From Bacillus cereus G9842 (lineage in GTDB: Bacteria > Bacillota > Bacilli > Bacillales > Bacillaceae_G), in NCBI RefSeq assembly GCF_000021305.1, contig NC_011772.1, positions 3,076,001-3,140,000 of the forward strand: a stretch of 64,000 bases of DNA. The letters run 5' to 3'. Shown piece by piece: positions 8,678-16,901 of the stretch. Within the stretch, counting starts at the first letter, position 1; each line of letters opens with the position of its first letter. A program made the position numbers and the translations under genes. The notes below the pieces were generated by a model. It was not told the DNA's origin, searched no databases, and was given only the letters and a program-made list of their open reading frames with translations.

Positions 8678-8853
8678 TTTCGGACACCCCATATTGTTTC
8701 TTTTTTGAATCGTAAATTAGGACAATAAATGTTATCTACAAATATACGACCAGGATTCACTCTTGCAATTACAGCCTTTACCTCCAATTGCCCTTTTTCA
8801 TTTACTAAACGGTTACATTTATAAAAATCATCCTTGTTTAATTCAGAAATCAT
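8674..8853 (-). pseudogene. N-terminal fragment of a GNAT-type acetyltransferase
   Basis: A 59-codon frame with a good AGGGGGG ribosome site and ATG at 8853. Its first 45 residues (MISELNKDDFYKC..., VNPGRIFVDN) resemble the N-terminus of a B. cereus group GNAT-type acetyltransferase; the rest of that protein is missing and the tail is unrelated. Its TGA overlaps the DJ-1 start as ATGA, so the remnant may now act as a translated leader for the DJ-1 gene. Recognition of the family is from memory and should be checked by search. Confidence 0.6.
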
Positions 8854-8955
8854 ATGTTATCCCCCCTGAAACTGCTCTATTCTAACTTTACCACCATGAC
8901 AGAATATTCTCTATTCGTTTTAATAGTTGTTTTAAACCAAAGAAGTAGATAATAA

Positions 8956-8993
8956 AAAGAGCCAATCCCTATAAAATAGAAGATTGACTCTTT
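8956..8993 (-). terminator. Terminator of the ars operon
   Basis: Arms AAAGAGCCAATC and GATTGACTCTTT pair with one mismatch around a 14-nt loop, followed by TTTTTATT on the minus strand. It starts 8 nt beyond the arsC stop codon. Confidence 0.8.
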
Positions 8994-9000
8994 CCTTTAT

Positions 9001-9405
9001 TTACTCCCCTGTTTCAGAAAATCGCTTTATATGTTCACCAATTTCATCGCGAACACGTTGAAATTCAGACCACTCTTTTCCTGCTGGATCATCAAATCCC
9101 CAGTGAACACGATTCACATGCGGCGGAGTAGATGGACAGACAGCATCTGCATGACTACAAAGCGTAACGACTAAATCAGCACTATTTAAAATGGTTGCAT
9201 CAATTATATCTGATGTTTGATTTGTTATGTCGATATTTACTTCGTTCATTGCTTTAATTGCGTTCGGATTTACTCCATGTGCTTCGATTCCTGCAGAATA
9301 CACATTCCACTTATCTTCTAAAAATTGTTTGCCCCACGCTTCTGCCATTTGGCTTCGGCATGAATTTCCTGTGCATAAGAAATAGATTGTCTTTTTGTTT
9401 TCCAT
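9001..9405 (-). CDS. arsC: Thioredoxin-coupled arsenate reductase
   Basis: A 134-residue protein of the low-molecular-weight phosphatase fold. The P-loop [15 protein letters not shown] carries the nucleophile Cys; the two further redox Cys are in [10 protein letters not shown], the Cys-x6-Cys pair of the Bacillus/Staphylococcus type. It reduces arsenate to arsenite, with thioredoxin as reductant, for export by the Acr3 pump encoded just upstream. The longest frame starts at 9477 inside acr3; the ATG at 9405 after AAAGGTGGA is the real start. It is the last gene of arsR-arsI-acr3-arsC. Confidence 0.93.
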   Translation of the reverse strand: MENKKTIYFLCTGNSCRSQMAEAWGKQFLEDKWNVYSAGIEAHGVNPNAIKAMNEVNIDITNQTSDIIDATILNSADLVVTLCSHADAVCPSTPPHVNRVHWGFDDPAGKEWSEFQRVRDEIGEHIKRFSETGE

Positions 9406-9430
9406 GGTATTTTCCACCTTTATTTTATAT

Positions 9431-10471
9431 TTAGACTGGTTGGTCATTAAAATATTTACGTTTAAACCAAAAAGCAACGTTTACAAGTGCAATCATTACA
9501 GGTACTTCCACTAACGGTCCGATAACAGCTGCAAATGCTGCGCCTGAATGAATACCAAACACCCCAACTGCTACAGCAATTGCTAACTCAAAGTTATTAC
9601 TACCTGCTGTAAATGCTAACGTTGTCGTCACCGGATAGTTGGCACCAATTTTCCTTCCCATAAAGAAAGATACAAAAAACATTACAATAAAATAAATGAG
9701 TAACGGAATCGCTATTCTTACCACATCTAGTGGCACGCTAACAATCATCTCCCCTTTTAAGGAGAACATGATGATGATTGTAAATAGTAATGCAAGTAAT
9801 GTAAGTGGACTAATTTTCGGTATAAACACCTTTTCATACCACTGTCTTCCTTTTAACTTAACGAGTACAAAGCGTGTCAACATACCTGCTATAAAAGGAA
9901 TTCCCAAATAGATAAATACGGATTTCGCTACTTCTATCATTGTAATATCGACAATAGCACCTTCAATTCCTAACCATTCTGGAATGACTGTTACAAACAC
10001 GTATGCATAAACGGAGAAGAATAACATTTGGAATACTGAGTTAAAAGCCACTAAACCTGCCGCATACTCTTTATCCCCATCAGCAAGGTCGTTCCAAACA
10101 ATTACCATTGCAATACAACGTGCTAAACCAATCATAATGAGCCCGACCATGTATTCTGGCTTATCAGGAAGAAAAATAATTGCTAAAACAAACATAAGTA
10201 CAGGTCCAATAATCCAGTTTTGTACTAAAGATAAAACCAATACTTTTACGTCTTTAAATACTCGGCCCATTTCCTCGTAACGAACCTTTGCTAATGGTGG
10301 ATACATCATGACAATTAAACCAGCAGCAAGCGGAATAGACGTCGTTCCAACTTGTAATGTATTCAGTCCATCTACTACACTAGGAAACACAAATCCTAAA
10401 CCAATTCCAACTGCCATAGCTAGAAAAATCCATAGTGTTAAATATCGATCTAGAAAAGATAAACGTTTCAT
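9431..10471 (-). CDS. acr3: Arsenite efflux transporter, ACR3 family
   Basis: A 346-residue membrane protein with about ten helices. [18 protein letters not shown] at the N-terminus, the [12 protein letters not shown] segment with its conserved Cys, and [17 protein letters not shown] are characteristic of ACR3 pumps (often named arsB in Bacillus). It exports arsenite out of the cell. The ATG at 10483 abuts AGGAG, so the ATG at 10471 is the better start and gives the same N-terminus as the B. subtilis protein. It sits 25 bp before arsC. Confidence 0.93.
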   Translation of the reverse strand: MKRLSFLDRYLTLWIFLAMAVGIGLGFVFPSVVDGLNTLQVGTTSIPLAAGLIVMMYPPLAKVRYEEMGRVFKDVKVLVLSLVQNWIIGPVLMFVLAIIFLPDKPEYMVGLIMIGLARCIAMVIVWNDLADGDKEYAAGLVAFNSVFQMLFFSVYAYVFVTVIPEWLGIEGAIVDITMIEVAKSVFIYLGIPFIAGMLTRFVLVKLKGRQWYEKVFIPKISPLTLLALLFTIIIMFSLKGEMIVSVPLDVVRIAIPLLIYFIVMFFVSFFMGRKIGANYPVTTTLAFTAGSNNFELAIAVAVGVFGIHSGAAFAAVIGPLVEVPVMIALVNVAFWFKRKYFNDQPV

Positions 10472-10489
10472 TTTATTTTCCATCTCCTA

Positions 10490-10927
10490 TTAACAACAAG
10501 AATTTTTAGCTACCTCATTTGAAGTCATGCAACAAGATGAATCTTCTATTTTGTGAACATCACTATCAGCTTTTGTATAAAAGAACTCCCACTCATTACC
10601 ATCGGGATCCGTTACCCAAAACTTATCTTGCACTGCATAACAACAAGTCGTATCCATCTCATCACGCGCAAAGAAACCTTCTTTTTCTAATCGCTCTTTA
10701 TGTAATGTAATTTCTTCAGCTGTATCCACTTGGAAACCAAAGTGATTTACTTGATTTCCATTCACTTCATCTCGTACGTTTAGCGTGAAATTAAGTCCTG
10801 GCGTCTCTAATAGAAATTTTGCATAATCTGATTTCACTTTAACTGGTAATACACCAAATACCTTTTCATAAAATTCAATAGATTTCTCTAAATTCGTAAC
10901 GTTTATACCGACGTGAACATATCTCAT
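10490..10927 (-). CDS. arsI: ArsI/CadI-family VOC protein (C-As lyase-like, YqcK-like)
   Basis: A 145-residue vicinal-oxygen-chelate protein. It starts RYVHVGINVTNLEKSIEFY with the first metal His, has NHFGFQVD with the second, and a C-terminal Glu in DGNEWEFFY. A vicinal Cys pair in DTTCCYAVQ and a Cys-rich tail (SSCC, NSCC) match ArsI-type C-As lyases, which split methylarsenite or aromatic arsenicals. The B. subtilis ars operon has a similar gene, yqcK, at the same place. An ArsR-like operator lies between it and arsR. The exact substrate is inferred. Confidence 0.85.
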   Translation of the reverse strand: MRYVHVGINVTNLEKSIEFYEKVFGVLPVKVKSDYAKFLLETPGLNFTLNVRDEVNGNQVNHFGFQVDTAEEITLHKERLEKEGFFARDEMDTTCCYAVQDKFWVTDPDGNEWEFFYTKADSDVHKIEDSSCCMTSNEVAKNSCC

Positions 10928-10952
10928 ACCTTATTCCTCCTCTTTATATGTC

Positions 10953-10976
10953 ATTAATCAATTTTTTTTGATTAAT
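10953..10976. promoter_or_regulatory. ArsR-type operator inside the ars operon
   Basis: ATTAATCAA, six T, TTGATTAAT: a perfect 9-bp inverted repeat between arsR and arsI. It matches the ATCAA-N6-TTGAT pattern of the operators upstream of arsR and is the most symmetrical of the three. Confidence 0.7.
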
Positions 10977-10987
10977 AGTACAAAATT

Positions 10988-11293
10988 TTAACAACAACTA
11001 CCTTTTCCTGTTTTTCTAAAGATACAACACAATTCTTCTGATAATAAATTATTCACTTCCGCATCATTCAAATCATAATAACTCCACGTACCTGTTGTTT
11101 CTTTTACAATTAAACCTGCATCTAATAAAATCTTTAAATGATAGGACAACTTAGATTGCGTCATTTCAAAAACTTCGGTTAAATCACATACACACGTCTG
11201 TCCTCGCTGACAAAGTTCATACATGATTTCTAGACGTTTCTGATCCGCCAACGCTTTAAATTTTTTCTCATAGAGCTGAAAATCTTGTGCCAC
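10988..11293 (-). CDS. arsR: Arsenite-responsive repressor
   Basis: A 101-residue winged-helix protein of the ArsR/SmtB family. The alpha-3 metal site appears as TCVCDL, and the recognition helix region is MTQSKLSYHLKILLDAGL. Extra cysteines occur at the C-terminus (ELCCIF and GSCC). Arsenite binding releases the protein from DNA. It is the first gene of the ars operon and is preceded by two ATCAA...TTGAT operators. Confidence 0.93.
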   Translation of the reverse strand: MAQDFQLYEKKFKALADQKRLEIMYELCQRGQTCVCDLTEVFEMTQSKLSYHLKILLDAGLIVKETTGTWSYYDLNDAEVNNLLSEELCCIFRKTGKGSCC

Positions 11294-11310
11294 TGTAGTT
11301 CACTTCCCTT

Positions 11311-11328
11311 CATCAACTTTTTTTGATG
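11311..11328. promoter_or_regulatory. ArsR-type operator 1 upstream of arsR
   Basis: CATCAA-N6-TTGATG, 18 nt upstream of the arsR start codon. Autoregulation by ArsR is inferred from position and symmetry. Confidence 0.65.
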
Positions 11329-11369
11329 TTTATAGTATATACGCTAGTGAGTTTATTATGCAACTTATT

Positions 11370-11386
11370 AATCAAGTTTTTTGATT
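11370..11386. promoter_or_regulatory. ArsR-type operator 2 upstream of arsR
   Basis: AATCAA-N5-TTGATT, about 77 bp upstream of arsR. The spacer is one base shorter than in the other two sites. Confidence 0.5.
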
Positions 11387-11422
11387 TAGAAAAAATTTCT
11401 CCCATTATATCTTTGCTACAAG

Positions 11423-11471
11423 TAAAAAGGACCATCGCCTTTTCAAAAATGAAAAACTACGGTTCTTTTTA
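11423..11471. other. Orphan hairpin upstream of arsR
   Basis: TAAAAAGGACC pairs with GGTTCTTTTTA (one mismatch), with a smaller TTTTC/GAAAA hairpin in the loop. It looks like a terminator but no gene ends here. Confidence 0.35.
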
Positions 11472-11554
11472 CAACTTAATAGTTACAATATTTCCTAGTA
11501 ATGGAGTCTCTATAACTATTTAACTTTTAATTTGATTATTATAGAGTAGTGCCC

Positions 11555-11746
11555 CATTACCATCAATCTAAGAAAAACAAATACCCCCAAATGAGAAAAA
11601 TCGATATAACTCTTCGGCAAATAAAGATAACTCTTGTTTTTGGTGCATATTCATAAAAAGCACGTCACCCTTTCTCATTAACATAAGAGAATAGTAACGT
11701 GCTTTTAATCTCAAAAATAGTCTAAATCCTTAAGTTGATGGTTGTG
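11555..11746. repeat. IS231-ended miniature element 1
   Basis: Bounded by degenerate IS231-type ends (CATTACCATCAATCTAAG on the left, CTTAAGTTGATGGTTGTG on the right). The 192-bp body has no gene and carries a hairpin with perfect 10-bp arms AAAAGCACGT at 11656-11706. The 11 bases after it, GGGCGGGACCC, fit the IS231 target pattern GGG-N5-CCC. Confidence 0.65.
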
Positions 11747-11757
11747 GGGCGGGACCC

Positions 11758-11880
11758 CATGCCCATCAAGCTAATATTTTGAAGTGCCCCCAAAACGAAA
11801 ATTTTATTATTTTACAGTTTTTTATGAGAATGCAACTCATTTTTTCGTGTTGGGGAACACCCAATTTCTTGACTTGATTT
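11758..11880. repeat. IS231-ended miniature element 2
   Basis: Starts with a good IS231-type end CATGCCCATCAAGCTAA directly after the shared 11-bp target GGGCGGGACCC. The body contains the CCCCCAAAACGAAAA and TTTTTTCGTGTTGGGG arms seen in the other copies. The right end (TTCTTGACTTGAT) is worn. Confidence 0.6.
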
Positions 11881-11884
11881 GAAA

Positions 11885-12457
11885 TTAAAAATATAAACCT
11901 TTGCCCACTGGCTGAACGGTTTCTAACACAGTGTCAACCATGTCTTCATTAATTAGGGTTCTTATAATCCAAACTGAGAGATCTTGAGCAGCAAAACACC
12001 CTGCAGCAGTCGAGATATTTCCTTCGTTTACGAAACTTTGTTCAATAACGTCTACCTCAAATTCTTTTAGCTGTTCTACAACTGATGGATATGTAGTTGC
12101 TTTTTTACCAGTTAATAATTTTTTAGCTCCTAGTAATAGTGAACCAGAACACATAGAGCCTATTAATTGCCTTTGAGGATCTATATGAATACTATTAAGA
12201 TATTCTTGATTTTTATATAAATTTTGTACACCCTTACCACTTCCAAATATTACAGCGTCAGCAGAAGGAATATCAGATATGCTTCCTGTCATGGGAATAC
12301 GTAAGCCAGATACGGATATATGAGTTTTTTCCGTTCCTAATAGTTGGACGTTCCAATCAGAAATACCGCCAACTAAACGTACACGATTTAATAAATCCCA
12401 TGGTAAAAAAACATCTATATCAGTAAAGTTATCAAAACAGACTATTCCAATTTTCAT
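11885..12457 (-). CDS. DJ-1/PfpI family protein
   Basis: A 190-residue class I glutamine amidotransferase-like protein. The nucleophile Cys is in GSMCSGSLLLGA; the N-terminal IGIVCFDNFTDIDVFLPWDLLNR segment carries the conserved acidic residue region. It resembles the DJ-1-like domain found alone or in AraC-type regulators. The ATG lacks a strong AGGAGG but follows a GGGGGCTAGAGA stretch. A miniature element ends immediately downstream of its stop codon. Its role is unknown. Confidence 0.8.
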   Translation of the reverse strand: MKIGIVCFDNFTDIDVFLPWDLLNRVRLVGGISDWNVQLLGTEKTHISVSGLRIPMTGSISDIPSADAVIFGSGKGVQNLYKNQEYLNSIHIDPQRQLIGSMCSGSLLLGAKKLLTGKKATTYPSVVEQLKEFEVDVIEQSFVNEGNISTAAGCFAAQDLSVWIIRTLINEDMVDTVLETVQPVGKGLYF

Positions 12458-12556
12458 TCTCTAGCCCCCGTTATTTAAATATTGAAAACATTTTAATTAT
12501 AACGATTTCAAGTGGTGGTAGCGAGTCTTAAATTTTTCAATAATCAGATATCCCGC

Positions 12557-12677
12557 CAATACCATCAAGCTAAAAAATTGTTTCCATAAAACGAACGCCC
12601 CAAAAACAGTAAAATTGATATTTCCGGGTAAAAATCTTATTTGGGGGCGTTATAAAATTCTTAAGTTGATGGATGTG
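12557..12677. repeat. IS231-ended miniature element 3
   Basis: Ends CAATACCATCAAGCTAAA and TTCTTAAGTTGATGGATGTG enclose a 121-bp body with the usual CGCCCC / GGGGGCG arms. It lies between the DJ-1 gene and the LysR gene. Confidence 0.6.
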
Positions 12678-12729
12678 GGGTTCTACATTTTATGCCGCAC
12701 TAAAACCATCCTCAATAATCAAAATTAGG

Positions 12730-13587
12730 TTACATAGTTTTTTCTTTTATCATCTCAACAAATCTCTGTAAAGCTGCCGAAAAAAGTACATCTTTTCTCA
12801 TAATAAAATAAGTTGGTACTTTAGAATATTGCTCAGGTAAATCAGCCATGGTTAAAGATTGCTCATGGTCTTTCAAAATTGATTTGACCATGACAGCAAT
12901 GCCCATGCCAGCCTTCACACAACCAATAATCGCTTCAATTGTCCCAAATTCTAATACACGCTTTGGATAAATACCTGCTTCTTTTAACCACTTATCTACT
13001 CTATTTCGATAGTGACAACCGTTCCCAAATGCTAACATATTGACTTTATCAAGTTCTTGTAAAGTATGTAATGGTTGATAACTAATAATCGTTAGTTCTT
13101 CCTGACAAAACAAAAAAGAAGTTAAATCTGGATGATGAACATCTTCAACAATGAAAGCCCCTTCTAGTTTACGTTCAAGCACAAGTTGAGTTAGTTCAGT
13201 ACTTTTATGAGTTTCTAGTACTAATTCAACCTCAGGATACTTTTCACAATAATTTTTTAGAAGAGGAGGTAAACGGACTGCTACTGTAGAGTTAGTAGAT
13301 CCAATTTTCAACGTACCAAGGGGTTTAGATTGATTACTTTGTACCAATCTGATTGATTGCTCAGTTAGATCTAGAATTTTCCTAGTATATGTTAACAAAA
13401 TCTCACCATTAGAATTTAAAGTAACTCCCTTTCCGTTCCGGTAAAATAAGGGAACACCTAACTCATCTTCTAGCTGTTTAATTTTCATAGTCACATTTGA
13501 TTGAACATAGCTTAGTGATTTCGCTGCTTTCGATATACTTCCTTCTTCGGCTACCTTTTTAAATACAGTCAAATCTTTAATATCCAT
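12730..13587 (-). CDS. LysR-family regulator (YybE-like)
   Basis: A 285-residue LysR regulator. The N-terminal helix-turn-helix spans about residues 1-60 (DLTVFKKVAEEGSISKAAKSL, then SNVTMKIKQLEDELGVPLFYR), followed by a substrate-binding domain. It is divergent from an MFS transporter at 13699, the same arrangement as B. subtilis yybE-yybF, and probably controls that gene. The ATG at 13611 is not preceded by a ribosome site; that at 13587 follows GAGAGGTGAG and is chosen. The inducer is unknown. Confidence 0.85.
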   Translation of the reverse strand: MDIKDLTVFKKVAEEGSISKAAKSLSYVQSNVTMKIKQLEDELGVPLFYRNGKGVTLNSNGEILLTYTRKILDLTEQSIRLVQSNQSKPLGTLKIGSTNSTVAVRLPPLLKNYCEKYPEVELVLETHKSTELTQLVLERKLEGAFIVEDVHHPDLTSFLFCQEELTIISYQPLHTLQELDKVNMLAFGNGCHYRNRVDKWLKEAGIYPKRVLEFGTIEAIIGCVKAGMGIAVMVKSILKDHEQSLTMADLPEQYSKVPTYFIMRKDVLFSAALQRFVEMIKEKTM

Positions 13588-13698
13588 ATAACTCACCTCT
13601 CGTGATATCATTTTTTTTGATAACTTCCTTCTTTATTATTCATTTTACTTGATACATATATATTCATACAATAAGAGAGAAGAGGAGGAAATGATAAA

Positions 13699-14925
13699 AT
13701 GCAGAAACAAATAACAAGAAATGAACCCATTAGTTCTTACAAATGGATTGTCTTATTGATTGCAACTATTTCACAAACATGTGCCACGTTTGTTACATAC
13801 GGGATTGGTCCTTTAGCTTCTTTATGGCAGCAAGTACATCACATATCTCAATTTCAAATAGGATTACTTGTATCAGTTGTCAATATTGGACCTATCTTCT
13901 CAATGTTATTGTTTGGAAACCTAATGGACCGACATGGCGAGAGATGGATTGTAGGAGGAGGTTCTGTCTTACTTGGAGCGAGTATGTTGTTTGCCTATCC
14001 AGTCACCAATTATACATATGTAGTTGCTATTTTACTATTTGTAGGGATTTGGTATGGAACGGCACAACCTGGGGGCAGTAAAGCTATTGTAAAGTGGTTT
14101 CCTCCTCAGCGCAGAGGACTTGCAATGGGGATTCGTCAAACTGGAATTCCCATCGGAGGTGCTTTAGCTTCTAGTACACTCCCTTTCTTTTTTTATGAAT
14201 ATGGCCTTCCATCTGTAATACTTGTGCAAGCAATTGTAGCTATTAGTGGGGGGGTATTGTTTATTCTATTTTATCGTGAGGAGCATTCGAGCATTCAAAA
14301 AACAGAAGCGGTTTCCTTCTTTACAAAGTTAAAGAAGATACAAAGAAACTATTCTCTCTATCCTATCTTTTTAATTGGAATATCAATGATGTCGTTACAG
14401 ATGGTGCTCGTTTCCCACCTAATGAGTTATCTTACAAATGAAGTTCATACAAGTCTTCATCATGCTGGAACATTATTAAGTATAGTATTGATAGGTGGAA
14501 TGTTTGGGAGGATCCTTTTAGCATGGGCTAGTGATAACATATTTAAAGGAAATCGCATCATTCCATTACAAATAACTATTGTTATGACTGTCTTATTGCT
14601 CCTTTGTACGAGCTATGTCATGACTTATATGATTTTTGGGATACTTGTAATCTTGTGCTTCTTTTTTGGTTTCTTTGCTATCGGTTGGTTTAGTTTATTT
14701 ATCGTTTTCGTATCGGAAAGATCAGATCCGCAATTTATTGGTTTAACTGTTAGTTTCGCTTTAACATTGAATCAATTTGCTATTGTACTTGCACCTACGT
14801 TGTTTGGTATATTTGTTGACTATTTCCATAGTTATACTGTGCCGTTTAGTATCCTAGCTTTTTTCATTGCTTTGAGTGGAATATGGTTAACCATTATCGA
14901 ATATCGGAGCAAACCATTACAGTAA
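13699..14925 (+). CDS. MFS transporter (YybF-like)
   Basis: A 408-residue major facilitator with twelve predicted helices. The loop 2-3 motif appears as GNLMDRHGERW and an internal repeat as GRILLAWASDN. The PPQRRGLAMGIRQTG segment is typical of the CynX/NimT and YybF-type branch. The ATG follows GAGGAGG. It is divergent from the LysR gene with a short shared promoter region. The transported compound is unknown. Confidence 0.85.
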   Translation: MQKQITRNEPISSYKWIVLLIATISQTCATFVTYGIGPLASLWQQVHHISQFQIGLLVSVVNIGPIFSMLLFGNLMDRHGERWIVGGGSVLLGASMLFAYPVTNYTYVVAILLFVGIWYGTAQPGGSKAIVKWFPPQRRGLAMGIRQTGIPIGGALASSTLPFFFYEYGLPSVILVQAIVAISGGVLFILFYREEHSSIQKTEAVSFFTKLKKIQRNYSLYPIFLIGISMMSLQMVLVSHLMSYLTNEVHTSLHHAGTLLSIVLIGGMFGRILLAWASDNIFKGNRIIPLQITIVMTVLLLLCTSYVMTYMIFGILVILCFFFGFFAIGWFSLFIVFVSERSDPQFIGLTVSFALTLNQFAIVLAPTLFGIFVDYFHSYTVPFSILAFFIALSGIWLTIIEYRSKPLQ

Positions 14926-15047
14926 CTACTAAATTACTTAACAAACTAGGTGGTACAGTTATTATAAACAAATTTTTGGTTCGATTTCTTTTAATACGGC
15001 ACTAGTGATAAAAAACTATAAATATCAATAAGTAAAGAGGGAGAAAA

Positions 15048-15956
15048 ATGTCACGTAAATTATACTTTGCACTCATTATGTTAAGCCTTATTTGGGGAGG
15101 ATCTTTCTATTTTTTTAAGATTTTAGTTACGGATTTCAATCCTTTAGTAGTAGCATTTTTACGGTCAACTTTTGGAGCTATAACACTTATTGCACTTATA
15201 CCATTTTTTCGCAAATCTTTTAGAGGAAACATCTTTTTTATACCTTTGTTTGCTGTCGGAATACTAAATACTTTAATTCCATGGACACTTATTTGTTTTA
15301 GTGAACAAAAAATGACTAGTAATTTAGCTTCTGTTTTAAATGCAACCCAACCATTATGGACAATGGTTTTAGGAATCTTATTATTTGGTATACATTCCAA
15401 TCGCAACCAAATTATAGGTCTATTTATTGGATTCGTAGGTATTTTAATACTCTCAGATATACATTTATCAAATGTTTTTTCAGTTGATTCATTAAATTTC
15501 GTCGCAATGTTGATAGCAACTTTTTGCTATGGTTTAGCAACTCATATAACAAAGCGTTATCTTAAAGAGATGTCCATGTTCCAAATTTCTTTAGGTACAT
15601 TATTAGTTGGTAGTATATGTAGTGGTGGCATAGTTCTATTTTTAGAAGAACCAATTCAAATTTTAACTAAAATATCCTGGCATCATATAGGCGCATTAAT
15701 TGGAATAGGTACATTTGGATCAGGTATAGCTTATTTACTTTACTTTTACTTAATTCAAAAAGGGGGCCCTAACTTCGCATCCATATCCACATACTTAGTT
15801 CCAGTATCAGCTATTTTTTGGGGATATATTCTTTTAAATGAAAATATCAGTTGGAGATTAATCATTGGATTAGTTTTTATACTTATCGGAGTTTATATAA
15901 CTAATCGTAAAATCCAGTTAAATATTCCAGTTAAAGGTATACAAAAAGAATCCTAA
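15048..15956 (+). CDS. EamA-family (DMT) transporter
   Basis: A 302-residue membrane protein with ten helices arranged as two EamA repeats (about residues 1-135 and 145-285). SLIWGGSFYFFKI at the start and the second-repeat LVPVSAIFWGYILLNE are characteristic of drug/metabolite transporters. The ATG follows AAAGAGGGAG. It is separated from the MFS gene by 120 bp and ends at a terminator at 16001. The substrate is unknown. Confidence 0.85.
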   Translation: MSRKLYFALIMLSLIWGGSFYFFKILVTDFNPLVVAFLRSTFGAITLIALIPFFRKSFRGNIFFIPLFAVGILNTLIPWTLICFSEQKMTSNLASVLNATQPLWTMVLGILLFGIHSNRNQIIGLFIGFVGILILSDIHLSNVFSVDSLNFVAMLIATFCYGLATHITKRYLKEMSMFQISLGTLLVGSICSGGIVLFLEEPIQILTKISWHHIGALIGIGTFGSGIAYLLYFYLIQKGGPNFASISTYLVPVSAIFWGYILLNENISWRLIIGLVFILIGVYITNRKIQLNIPVKGIQKES

Positions 15957-16000
15957 TTATTTAAGGCATTTTCTTATTTGCGTGTTCAAAATAAATTTTT

Positions 16001-16040
16001 AAAAAGGAAGGTCCTCCAAATTAAAGAGCCTTCCTTTTTT
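16001..16040 (+). terminator. Terminator after the EamA transporter
   Basis: AAAAAGGAAGG pairs with CCTTCCTTTTT across a 17-nt loop and ends in a T-run on the plus strand. Confidence 0.85.
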
Positions 16041-16155
16041 GTCCACAAATAATATTCGTAATATTCCCTCTTCTATAACAATCGATATACTAACAACTAA
16101 CATAGTACTACTATTTATTTGCTTTTCAGCTCGTTTTCATATAAGTTTATAAAGT

Positions 16156-16560
16156 TTAAATTCCTTTGTTATCACGTAATTCCACAATTGTTCCTTCAGG
16201 CGCTTTCAACTTACATAAGTAACCATTTTCTATTTGATATATAATCTCACCATTTTTCAAAACAAAATGGGTGTTCAATTCTTTTAATCGTTCAACCTCT
16301 TGCTGAAGATTTTCTACCCACAAACAGAAATGGACAAGCCCTTCACTATTTGAATTGGTTACGGGTAGCTCCTCCCCCTGCTTACCCGTTTGTAATTCGA
16401 TATAAAACGCACCTAACTTCAACCAGGTATTAAATGCACGTCTGTGAAAATTTGGTGACTCTTGGACAATTATAAAACTCAACGCTTTTGTATAAAATGT
16501 CAAGGTTTCTGAATATGTATTAGTTTGGATACATAGATGGTGCACATAATTTTTTGACAT
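16156..16560 (-). CDS. VOC-family (glyoxalase-like) protein
   Basis: A 134-residue vicinal-oxygen-chelate domain protein starting YVHHLCIQTNTYSETLTFY, with LVHFCLWVENL in the middle and APEGTIVELRD at the end; these give the usual His/His/Glu-like pattern. The longest frame begins at 16581, but an AAGGAG site within its first codons places the start at the ATG at 16560. Its substrate is unknown. The gap 16582-16850 to its right holds nothing I recognise besides the presumed left end of the IS231 element. Confidence 0.75.
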   Translation of the reverse strand: MSKNYVHHLCIQTNTYSETLTFYTKALSFIIVQESPNFHRRAFNTWLKLGAFYIELQTGKQGEELPVTNSNSEGLVHFCLWVENLQQEVERLKELNTHFVLKNGEIIYQIENGYLCKLKAPEGTIVELRDNKGI

Positions 16561-16850
16561 TAACTTTTTCTCCTTCTTCATACTGCCCTATAGTTTAATT
16601 ATATTTTTTCACAACCTCATCTATTTTAACATAAATATCCAATTCTATTTAGAAAAAATCTTTCACAATATGGCCAGATTGTGGAGCGAAGAAATACTCT
16701 ACAAAATATACTTTTTTATAAACAAATTAAAAATTATCAATCCTTATTATAAATGATTAGACTCTTTATAGATTATCGAACTTTATTTTAAACCAACACA
16801 AGCATGTTCCTATACAAACAAACTTTATAAATTTGTATCTATAAAATGAA

Positions 16851-16898
16851 AAAAACGCTATTCTATTTGTAAAAATATACAGGAAGGATGGCGTTTTT
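16851..16898 (+). promoter_or_regulatory. Hairpin covering the transposase ribosome site (IS231 copy 1)
   Basis: AAAAACGCTATTCT pairs, with a few G-T pairs, with AGGATGGCGTTTTT and takes in the AGGAAGGA site. Transcripts reading in from outside would fold and hide the site. The same hairpin is present in copy 2. Confidence 0.6.
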
Positions 16899-16901
16899 GA
16901 T

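Noticed and set aside
11323..11523. 66-residue plus-strand frame upstream of arsR
   Set aside because: It overlaps operators and a hairpin and has no ribosome site.
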